This document shows positions 1-9,248 of a stretch of 64,000 nucleotides of DNA, piece by piece. The stretch lies in contig BCHX01000004.1 in the NCBI GenBank assembly GCA_001599755.1, positions 310,001 through 374,000 of the forward strand, written 5' to 3'. Numbering within the stretch: the first letter of the stretch is position 1; each line of letters starts with the position of its first letter. Made by a program: the position numbers and the translations under genes. Below the pieces are notes generated by a model, which saw only the letters and a list, made by a program, of their open reading frames with translations, ran no database searches and was not told the origin of the DNA. Origin of the DNA: Gliomastix tumulicola. Taxonomy: Eukaryota; Ascomycota; Sordariomycetes; Hypocreales; Bionectriaceae.

Positions 1-1147
1 GAAGGAATGCCTCGCTAATTGCCTTGTCGCCTTGGGTGATGTTGGGTTACCCCGAGAGCGCCAATTCGAGGCAAGGAGCAGCCTCTGGCGACAGAGCCAG
101 ACACAGGCGCTGGCGAGAAAGCCTGGATATCAGGTGAGGGCTTTGACGAACTCGTCGAGGAAGCCTCCCGACGTTCGGCATGGTGTTGGCCTGTTTTGTG
201 CGAGATGGCAGATCGGTAGGCGCACAGACAGTTCGGCGTCGAGAACGGCCACCAGTGACGGGAGCCGTGTGTGAGGCGACGAGGCCGGCGTAAGGCAAGA
301 AAACGAGACCTCGAAAAGGGATTTTCCACTTCCAAGCGGTCGGGCGTCGAGGGAGGGCGACCTATTTGGACGTGTGGGAGTCGACGTAAGCCGTTGGGCG
401 ATGGGGATGGGTTGCCTTCTTACGGCCCAATGTATCATCGACCCATGCCCAGCACGCCGACTCATCCGTGTCGCGTCATCGCTGTCGAATCATTCTCGGC
501 CTGGTCGTACGCGCTATCGTCGCCATCACGAGGGGTGTGCGTCGAGCTGCGATTGGTCGTCGAGCGCGCGGTGTCCCCAAAAGTGAGGCGAAGCCGGGCA
601 CGAACTTTTGTCGAGGCGGTGCCGAGGTCAGCGTCACAAGATATCGAATCCTCGGCGATGGAACTTGCCAAGGGATGACGTGGCAGTGATGAAGCAACCC
701 TGGTGAAACAGTTCGCAAATGGTGCGCGCGTTTCGCTTGCGTCGTAAAGGCGGAGGGGGAATGAGGTAGAAAAGATGCCTCGAGGGCTGCCTCGTTGTTC
801 GTTGTGGGAAATGCGGAGTCCCAAAACGGAGGCGCGGATGTTCTCTTCTTCCGAAGCCGTAGCTGTAGGGTACCTTCCTCGAAGCTCCTCGAAGCCCCAA
901 ACAAACTGACTGGATGGCAGTCTTCCACTGAGTCGCGCTTGTTGGGGGCCGGAAGAGGGGAAAATGAAAATAAAAGAAAAATCAAGAAAATGAGGAAATG
1001 TCAATAAATAAGAAGAGGCCAATGGAGAGGAGGCGTAATATGCTCGTAATTTGAGGCCCAGGAGTGGCGCCAGAGGCCATAAGTTCGACCCATCGCTGGA
1101 ACTGGAGATTGATGTCAATCATGCCATGCCATATATGCTTCTCAGAA

Positions 1148-1186
1148 GGAGGCCACAGCGGGAGGCCACAGCAGGAGGCCACACCC
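1148..1186. repeat. 13-bp tandem repeat, three copies
   Basis: Three head-to-tail copies of a unit close to GGAGGCCACAGCG. The second differs from the first at the last base and the third differs at its end. They lie about 480 bp upstream of the C2H2 gene start. Confidence 0.8.
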
Positions 1187-1573
1187 CGCCGGGGACAATT
1201 TCTGCCGTGGTATCAAGTACTATCGCCTTGATTTGTTAGGGGGCGGCTGATAGGTATTAGGCTCGGGGGGGTAGAGTGTACTGGGTACATCTGTCCAAAA
1301 CCTAGCAAGGAGGCCCGGAATTATGCACTGTAAGCGCTGTAGTTCCCTACACGTGCACCTGCATGCAAGGTCAGCCTTACCTGCACGTCCATTTCCCCCA
1401 CCGGACACCAAGGATCATAGCTTAGACATACCATCTCCCACGCGGGCGTCTAGGATACGTTGCTAGGTATAGACAGCGTATCATACTACGTCTTGACGTG
1501 TCTCGTTAATCTACACAGGTGTAACTCCGCCTCATCTAGCCTAGAAATTCAGGACGACATCGACCTGTCTACG

Positions 1574-1598
1574 GAGAGAGAGAGAGAGAGAGAGAGAG
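1574..1598. repeat. GA dinucleotide microsatellite
   Basis: About twelve uninterrupted GA units lie roughly 70-95 bp upstream of the C2H2 gene ATG, so the tract is probably in the promoter or 5' UTR of that gene. Confidence 0.9.
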
Positions 1599-1667
1599 CT
1601 GCACAAGCATATCCTTTCTGCACATTTCCCTCAAAGCGACCATGAGCAGGTCATTCCTCTACAGGAG

Positions 1668-2539
1668 ATGTACCAGCCCGGCCCCAGTGAACAATCTGAC
1701 GAAGATGCCGTGGACAGCCTATCGTGGGCTGGGTCCAACTTCTGGCTTTTCCCATCTCTCGCACCTCCGGATGCGAGAGACCGGACTGTTCGAGCAGAGT
1801 CGTCAGACGACTCGACATCCGACTCCTCTTCTTCATCGGACGGAAGCGTCGAAGCTGAATCACCGCACAAGCCGGCCGAACCAGCGTCCAACGTCGACAG
1901 CCAGCTGTCCGATCCCACGCTCTGCTCGACAGACGGACCGGCTTCTCCAGACACGGCATTTGGATGGGATTCGCAGATCCTCTTGTCAACAACAGACACC
2001 GACAACGAGTTCCAGATTTCAGACTTCTTCTCAGGGGAAGAATATGGCGAATTCTCACTGTTCTTGGGACCGGGGTCAACGTGTGATTCACCCAAGCCCA
2101 TAAAGGCCGAAACAGTAAAGCAGGAGGAGGAGGAGAAAGCTTCTTTCCAATGCAATACCTGCTCTCGACTATACAATAGTGCAAAGGCCCTAAGGTACGC
2201 TCAGCATGCAGATATATGCCTCTGGCGTTGTATACAGCCCGACACATGAACAAAGCTGACGGCAAGAACCCAACGTTATATAGACAGCACCAACGATGCC
2301 ATACCAAACTGAATGGCTGCCCGGTGCACGGCTGCAACGCCAAGTTTACCACGAAACGGGACCTGAAAAGACACGAACGGACAAAGCACAAAAGAGGCGA
2401 GAAACTGCTCTGTGAGCACTGCGGGAAGAAGTTCAGCAGGGATGACAACATGAGGAGGCATATTAAAGTCAAGTGTCAAAGGAAGCCATCAGCCGTGAAG
2501 GAGAGCTTCGATGATTTCATCCCGATGTTGCAGGTCTAG
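1668..2539 (+). CDS. C2H2 zinc-finger transcription factor
   Basis: Two exons, 1668-2194 and 2284-2539, with an 89-bp intron (GTACGC..TATAG, gctgac inside) give a 260-residue protein. The join rebuilds a finger split by the intron: CxxC before it and HxxxH after it, with 12 residues between, from about residue 162. A second finger is CPVHGC..H-x4-H and a third is CxxC-x12-H-x4-C. The N-terminal 150 residues are acidic and serine-rich, as in an activation region, with a possible sumoylation site (IKAE) before the fingers. This suggests a nuclear DNA-binding regulator; the target is unknown. An ATG at 1642 opens a long out-of-frame frame, so leaky scanning or a 5' intron must be invoked. It is not assignable to a named factor. 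Confidence 0.82.
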
Positions 2540-3520
2540 CCATGTACGATGAATAGATCGTTCGAGTCACTCTTGCCTAATAGGTTTCCTACGGTATTTT
2601 AAGACACGCCCAATACTAGACGGTATCTCTCCAGCGGATGATGCTATCATGACTTCACGAATGTGTGTGGTGATGCAAGCCTCGAAGGAGCTGAAAGCAC
2701 CTGCAGAGCTTGGGTGCGCCTGGAGGGCTTGGAAGCAGCAGCAAGTGTCTCAGGGACCAGTGCGGACTTGCTATTGTTGCTTCTGATATTCATATGGGAC
2801 AGAAGCCAAGCTTTCATCCTTCCATCAAATGACCTCGCTTGAATCGTGTCCTCGCCACATGACGACACGTCGACGGCGCAGCTGTCATCAGATAGAGCTG
2901 AATGCTGCCTGATATTGGGACTAGTGAACAGGACTCAACTATTGGCTTATTATCAGATACTCTATTCGCGGAAGAAATCAATAGCCTATTGACTGCGGAA
3001 GAACAAGAAAAAATGAGTCACACCACCGTGGTCCGACTCCCATCGGATATCTCCTGACAACTCAACTGTCATAACATTTGCTTTAATGCTTGTATGTTTG
3101 CGATCCATTTGCTGTCGTTGCTTTGCTGCAAGATAACGGGGTCCGGATTACATTGCATAAGACAAGACGCGTCGTCATCCAGTCATATTCGAGAGGCGAG
3201 TAACTGCATACGTAGCTTCGGGAAAGCTGGCGCTGCTGCTAATCCCGCTGCCAAAAACGTCTTCTCTACAAAGTCCCGACTGCAGGCCATTCTCTGCTTG
3301 ACTGGTAAGCCCTGATTCCCAATTAAAGAATATAATGGAATATTTATGTGTATGCCGGGGCGCAGTCCGCCCGCGTCATGCACAGGGGTCACCCAGTCCT
3401 TGCCTGCGGATGAGCGGGGACGTGACGACGCCCGTTGATCTCTTGTAAGCTATATAAAGGCATCTTGGGATCTTCTTCTCTTCTCTGCACAAATCATACA
3501 GCCCCAGGATCAGCCTTAGC
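2540..3520. other. Intergenic region
   Basis: No supported gene. It contains the 3' flank of the C2H2 gene and, at its right end, a TATA box and pyrimidine-rich leader that would serve the small ORF at 3521. Confidence 0.5.
3451..3459 (+). promoter_or_regulatory. TATA box upstream of small ORF
   Basis: TATATAAAG lies 70 bp before the ATG at 3521 and is followed by a CT-rich leader (TTCTTCTCTTCTCTGC). This arrangement is common upstream of strongly expressed fungal genes. Confidence 0.45.
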
Positions 3521-3667
3521 ATGGCATCTTTGAAACCCCCTCGCTATCAAGAATGCTCCAAGTCCTCTCGAGTGGGGGCGATCCTCCATGAAGCATGCCT
3601 CACGAGAACGCCTTGCCGCTACATCTATCGAGATCCTACGGACTTCACAGGCGTCCGCCTTCCCTGA
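3521..3667 (+). CDS. Possible 48-aa small protein
   Basis: An ATG with purine context (AGCATGG) opens 48 codons ending in TGA at 3665-3667. The only support is the well-placed TATA box 70 bp upstream and the CT-rich leader. The peptide is basic and contains several cysteines, with no signal peptide, membrane segment or domain I recognise. It could instead be the first exon of a longer gene or a transcribed non-coding region. Not recognised; no function proposed. Confidence 0.22.
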   Translation: MASLKPPRYQECSKSSRVGAILHEACLTRTPCRYIYRDPTDFTGVRLP

Positions 3668-4554
3668 AGGATGGGTAACATTGGCTCACAGTTGAGTGGT
3701 ATCCCCATCTTCCCCGTTACCTAACCTTTTCACATATCACCTGCATGTTCGGTAACGCTGAACACAACGTCGCCATGGTGTGGCCCGACATTGCGCCTAA
3801 TGCCCTGTCCCTCCGGCACCTAGAATGCCTGCTCGGCATATCATGGCAAGGATAGCATAAGGTAGCATAGCCATGATCTCGTCCGACCTTTGTGGTTGCA
3901 TCTTGCCCCTCAGATAACAGGACCAGGAGGACCGCCCACCCACAACCTCGACCAGAAGCGCTGTAATCCGGGCATGCGTGGCTGTGTTCGCCCCAAACGA
4001 AAGTGGATGGCGACGTTTCTTGTTCTTTAAAGCAGATTTCAGCGGCACAGTAGCATGAACGGTCCCCAGCTGAAACGTAGGACGAAGGGGAGGAAGCTTG
4101 TTTCTGACGGCCAGTGTGTCACCTCACTTGGAGCATCGACACATCGGTTGGCCAGAACTTCTCTGTGCGGAGGCGGGGAATGACCTTGGGCTTCACCGCC
4201 CCCCCAGAATCTTTGAGCTCGATGCTGCTGTCGGGTTTGCAAAAGCGGTCCGTGTTGGGTTAGTTAGTTAACATTGACCAGGATGCCCTGCCCTGATAAA
4301 AGTCCCACACCATCTGTCGGACTTATGCCGAAAGACTGATGATATCATTCACGGGTTGGGGATCATTCACGGTCCTTGCTGGTCAACCACGCCCTTGCAG
4401 CAGTGTATTTCAAGTTCGACAGATGCCGGCTTGACAAGTCGGCAATCGAAGCCCAAATATCTCTGCCACCAATTCAAAAGACCGAGAATTTGTGCCCAAC
4501 CCCCTCCTTCATACTTCCGAAAACCCCACTTCACCAGACTCCCGTCACCGAATT
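3668..4554. other. Intergenic region before epoxide hydrolase
   Basis: No gene is visible. The right half should contain the promoter of the epoxide hydrolase gene. A GTTAGTTAGTTAAC tract at 4258-4271 is the only local simple-sequence feature. Confidence 0.5.
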
Positions 4555-5652
4555 ATGGCTTCTTACGGTGGCTTCCCGCATGTGCCGACTGTAGAGACGA
4601 CGCCTCTCACCGTCAGGATTTCGGATGAAGACTTGGAGGGTTTACTTGATCTAGTCCGCCTGTCTAAGCTCGGGCCTCAGACATACGAGAATACGGGGGC
4701 AGGGGGCAGGTATGGCGTGACCTACGATTGGATGTCCGAGGCCAAGAACCGTTGGATCTCAGGCTTCGACTGGTATGCAGGATGACCACTACCCATCTCA
4801 CCATGTGGGAACACAGATGGACACCCAAGCTGACACTTATTTGCCCAAGGCGTTCTGTCGAGGCCCGCATCAACGCCTCTCCCAACTTCATCTCCAAAGT
4901 CATCGACGACGACGGCAGCTCGCACGGCATCCATTTTCTAGCACTCTTTTCCAAGAAGAAGGATGCCATCCCTCTACTCCTCATTCATGGCTGGCCAGGT
5001 GTGCTGTCTTCTCCATCATCGTTATGAGTCACAGACGGAGCTAATCAACCACGATGTTACCCCTCCCCAGGCAGCATCCTTGAGTTTCTCGGCGTACTGG
5101 CTGCCTTGCAGAAGAAGTACACACCGGACGAACTGCCGTACCATGTGATTGTGCCGTCGCTGCCTGGCTATGCGTTCTCCGATCCCCCGCCCCTGGACCG
5201 CAATTGGAAGCTGCGTGACTCTGCGAGATTACTCAATAAGCTCATGCTCGGCTTGGGATTCGATGGATACGTCGCCCAAGGCGGTGACATTGGTAGCTAC
5301 ACGGCGAGGATCATCGCGGGCACCTACGATACTTGCAAAGGTTCGTACCCTCTCAGACCCTGACATTAGACTTGTGCTTTGACTGACATGTTCCATAGCG
5401 TTGCACCGTATGATTTCCTACATCCGTAGTGGCGATATGTTAAGATACTGACACAATGTAGTCAACTTCTGCGTCATGAAGTGCCCTGACGAAAGCCTAC
5501 CCATCGAGGACTTAGAGAGGCAGGGGCTTGTAAGGGGTGACTGGTTTGCGAAGTATGCAACGGCGTACTCGATGGAGCATCAGACACGTCCGGCCACGAT
5601 TGGCTTTACCCTTGCGTCAAGCCCGCTCGCTTTGCTGGCATGGTATGTTGGC

Positions 5653-5686
<34 letters not shown>

Positions 5687-6249
5687 AAAGAGAGTCTCGA
5701 CTAATTTTATGCGTGTTGCAGGATTGGAGAGAAGTTTCTCACTTGGAGTCATGAGACTCCTGCTATCGACGAGGTCCTGGCGTCAGTGTCTCTCTACTGG
5801 CTGACAGAGACGTTCCCTCGATCCATCTACTCGTACCGAGAGGTAATTGTGATCATTGCCAGTGGAGATATGGGTGTTGATACTCACATTGGGAAAGGAA
5901 ATCGCCGACGTTTTGGATCATCTCAAGGCTGATGATGTCCACCGCCGTATTCTTATCGAGGGCCCCAAGCGGTACATGTTCCACGAGGACCCAGCTTACT
6001 ACTGCCACAAGCCACTGGGCTACGCCTGGTTCCCGTCTGAAATCGTGCCCGTGCCCAAGTCGTGGGTGGCGAAGACGGGAAATCTGGTTTGGTCGAGGCG
6101 GTATGAGAAGGTACGTCTAGTCGCGCCTTTGATCTGGGCATACGCTAATACTAACCTGATGCTGCCAGGGTGGTCATTTTGCTGCTATGGAGGAGCCAGA
6201 GGCACTGCTAGAAGGGATCGAGGATTTCGTGAAGCAGGTCTGGAAGTAG
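4555..6249 (+). CDS. Epoxide hydrolase (EHN / alpha-beta hydrolase)
   Basis: Eight exons: 4555-4772, 4850-4998, 5071-5340, 5399-5407, 5462-5642, 5722-5842, 5898-6110, 6169-6249; 413 residues. The N-terminal EHN domain (residues ~1-105) is followed by an alpha/beta-hydrolase fold. HGWPGS supplies the oxyanion hole, the nucleophile is Asp195 in GGDIGS, and the catalytic His390 is in GGHFAAMEEP. Two tyrosines in the lid-like segment SLYWLTETFPRSIYSY are candidates for epoxide activation. The family hydrolyses epoxides to vicinal diols; the substrate is unknown and the protein has no signal peptide. Exon 4 is only 9 nt and encodes part of the conserved KALHLNF stretch. Intron 5 contains T14 directly followed by A23. 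Every join keeps frame and family consensus, so function appears intact. Confidence 0.93.
5653..5689. repeat. T14-A23 homopolymer junction inside an intron
   Basis: Fourteen T followed immediately by 23 A lie within intron 5 of the epoxide hydrolase gene (5643-5721). The transcript could fold this into a perfect U-A hairpin. The lengths may be affected by sequencing error. Confidence 0.85.
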
Positions 6250-7223
6250 TCTGCCTTGGATGCTCAAATAGCGACACAATGCTGCGTCTCTGGAGCCATT
6301 CACGAATAACAGCTTTGAGACATAGCGTTCAACATACGAAAGAATTTACGAGAAGAAATGACATTGCTCATGCTCAAGGCTTACCCATCTGTGCGCTGCG
6401 TCATGGACGTACGTAATCAGCATGTTCGTAGAGCGCCATTGCGGAGTGAAAATCCAGTCGAGCTTGTCGGTGATGGTGCATTTCGCCTTTCAAGACGTCG
6501 TTGATGCACTTCCCGAAGCGTCTCGGGATCGACTGTCAGGCCAGATGCTGTGCTTAGAAATTCCAACGGCAGTCGGGAATTAAAATCAAACACCACCCCG
6601 TGTGGGATAAAGGTTCTAGAGCATCCCCAAAGTCCCATGCATCTTCAATGGGCAAGCCTGCCGAATTCCCCTCCCTGCATTCCACCCCCCACGGACCATC
6701 AGCAATTGGAGGTGAGCCAATCAGATTTCTTTGCCCAACATCAGGCGTCGTAAAATCCCAGAGACAAGGCAAGCAAGGCGAGCGGCAGATCGGCTGGTCA
6801 TATCTCGCACCCGCACGGCCTTGCTCCTGCTTAGAAATGGGGCTTGATTTATAATCCCCTGCGAGACGTGTCTGCTGGGACGATCGGCGAATTTGGCCGA
6901 GGTTAGCTACTACTTACCGAACTCTAGACCATGGACCGGTCAAAATCCTCAGGGGGACTGCCTTGAAGGTTAGTGCAGAGTCATGACGTGACGGTGCTGT
7001 CAACCCACTCGCTAAACTTCTTCCAGGGGGCCACTCTACCACTTAACTAAGCCCGGCTGTGATCCAGTGAAGGCCCTGTGCTATCGTGGTTCAACGGAGC
7101 CCTAAAGCACGGCATTGGAATGGGTCGTTTCTTCTTTACGTAAGGTAACCTTGGGCGTGATATAAAGCAAGAGACCTCCCCGCCCCTTCTCTGGATCGTC
7201 TGGAGGTTGTTCTTCAGCTCAGC
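6250..7223. other. Intergenic region with oxidoreductase promoter
   Basis: No gene is supported; frames here lack domain content. TATAAAG at 7161-7167 lies 57 bp before the next ATG and is probably its TATA box. A short tRNA-A-box-like string at about 7030-7065 on the minus strand has no B box. Confidence 0.5.
7161..7167 (+). promoter_or_regulatory. TATA box of MDR oxidoreductase gene
   Basis: TATAAAG is 57 bp upstream of the first ATG (7224). That spacing suits transcription starting just before this ATG and supports use of the longer, presequence-bearing protein. Confidence 0.4.
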
Positions 7224-8536
7224 ATGAACTGCTTGCGTCACCTTCGGCCACAAACCTTCACTCTGCAACCACGAGCACTCACGCCGCTGCTACCTAGATC
7301 GTCCCGAATCTCGTTCCAGAATACCACAGCACGACCGTTCTCAGCAGCAGCCATGACGACCAAGGCGATTGTATTCGTCGAGAAGGGCAAGGCCACGATC
7401 CAGGAGGTCCCGATCCCGAAGCTCCGTGACGACTACATTCTCATCAAGGTGACCGCCGTGGGACTGAACCCTACCGACTGGAAGCACATCGATGGCGCTG
7501 TGACCGTCCCGGGCTCCAGGATGGGATGTGATTTTGCCGGCGTGGTCGAGGCTGTCGGACCCAAGGTCACCAAGCCCTTCAAGAAGGGCGACCGCATCAC
7601 CGGAGTGGCACATGGAGGGTGAGTAGCCGGCAGAGGCGGGGAATCGAGAGGGAAATTTCTGGGCTGACTCTTGGCAATCCCTTCACAGTGACCGGCTCCA
7701 GCTCGAGAATGGCGCATTCGCCAACTACATCGTCGCCAAGGGTGATGTTCAGCTGAAGACGCCGGACAACGTCACCGATGAGGAGGCTGCCACTCTCGGT
7801 ATTTCCATCACCACAGTCGTGAGTTTCCCTACACCGCCGGAGCAACAAACGCAGGATTCCAGCTGAGACATATATGCAGGGCCAAGGTCTGTACCGGACG
7901 CTGGGTCTCCCCCTCCCAGTGCCAGGTGCTGCAAAGGACAGCCAATCCATCCTCATCTACGGCGGCAGCACCGCCACTGGCATCTACGGCATCCAGTACG
8001 CCAAGCTCTCCGGTCTCAAGGTCATCGCCACGGCATCCCCTCACAACTTCGACTACCTCAAGTCCCTGGGAGCCGACGCCGTCTTCGACTACAAGTCGCC
8101 AACCGTGGCCGCCGACATCCGCGCCTACACCGACAACAAGCTCAAGCTGGCCTGGGACTGCACCGGCTGGGGCACGGCTGTCTCGGCAGGTGCCCTCAGC
8201 ACCGAGGGCGGCAAGTACGCGACCATCATCCCCGTAGAGAAGAAGGATCTCGTGGCCATCAACCCCAACGTGGACGGGCCGCATATGACTATGATGTACT
8301 CTATCTTTGGCGAGCCGTACTCCAAATGGGGATCCGAGGTGTCAGCTATCCCCGAAGAATTTGAGTTCGCTGTCAAGTTTGTTGACATTACGAGGGATCT
8401 GCTGGCCGAGGGCAAGTTGAAGGCCCCTAGGCAGATCGTGAACCAAGGCGGAAAGGGGCTAGAGGGAGTTTTGAAGGGTCTGGATGAGCTGCGAGCTTGG
8501 AATGTTAGTGGTGGGAAACTGGTTTACACCCTCTAG
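7224..8536 (+). CDS. MDR-family NAD(P)H oxidoreductase (enoyl-reductase-like)
   Basis: Three exons, 7224-7618, 7689-7818 and 7880-8536, give 393 residues. A GroES-like N-terminal domain (AVGLNPTDWKHIDG, GCDFAGVVEAVG, KGDRITG) precedes a Rossmann domain with the nucleotide loop YGGSTATGIYGIQYAK. The zinc-ligand residues of true alcohol dehydrogenases are missing, placing it with zinc-independent quinone-oxidoreductase/trans-enoyl-reductase proteins (ToxD-like) that reduce C=C bonds with NADPH. The first 40 residues are rich in Arg/Ser/Leu, lack acids and end in RPFSAAA, resembling a mitochondrial presequence. A second ATG at 7353 would give a cytosolic form starting MTTKAIVF. No polyketide synthase is nearby, so a stand-alone metabolic role is likelier than a cluster role. 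Confidence 0.9.
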
Positions 8537-9248
8537 GTTTCCGGGGGTGCGAGCATGTGCAAGAGTCTCTAGCATTCCGCAAGTGTCCTCATAGGCTGTC
8601 GTCATGTTCATGCTCCCCACAGCTGGCCAGTGCCAGACGTGATGTTCATAGGCGTTTATATATACACAACCGCCAACATGAAAACCTATGCATGAAATCT
8701 TGTTTGAGATAAAACTTTTGTCATAAAATTCCTGAATAGCCTCGGGCTTGCATTTTAGTTTCGTTCTTTGTTCGCCAAAATGTGCACCACAGCCCGCATA
8801 TTAGTCAGAGCCGCCCCGTACCAGAGTCAAAGCAGACGTAGCTACGCTACCCCAATCATCCTCATAAGCGTGTAGGCACATACCAATGCTAGAGGCAACC
8901 CATGAAAGATGAGGAGGGCGGTGAAAGATTGAATATTAGCCCTGGAAATACAAGGCAGCCAGCAGAACTCTGTCATCAAGATCGTTCACGTTTCCCGCCT
9001 GAGCGTATATGTCCATCCTTCCCTATCATTCTCCTTCAGGCCAGGCAGGACTCATCACAAACTATCACAGAACTTCAGTCTAATACGTCACAAGGTTTTC
9101 TCTAGTACTGTTCATTCGGACGAAGGTTCATCTTTGAGCTGAAATCGCGGCTTGCATGGCGACAGATGGTTGCTACAATAAGATGAACATGGAAGCCGAC
9201 GAATCAAAGAGGCTTTCTTCTTTTTCTTTCTTTCAGTATAGCCTGACA
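8537..9248. other. Convergent intergenic region
   Basis: Lies between the 3' ends of the oxidoreductase (+) and the NLR (-). No gene is visible. It should hold both 3' UTRs. Confidence 0.55.

Larger units (their letters stand above)
1..1667. other. Left-edge non-coding region with simple repeats
   Basis: No convincing coding region is visible. The open frames here overlap on both strands, have no recognisable domain and show arginine/serine-rich translations typical of unselected sequence. The stretch holds a three-copy 13-bp tandem repeat (1148-1186) and a GA microsatellite (1574-1598). The last few hundred bases are probably the promoter and leader of the C2H2 gene that follows. Confidence 0.55.

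Noticed and set aside
7025..7070. Minus-strand string resembling a tRNA A box (TTAGTTAAGTGGTAGAG)
   Set aside because: No B box (GGTTCGAxTCC) within range and no acceptor-stem pairing could be found, so it is not a tRNA.
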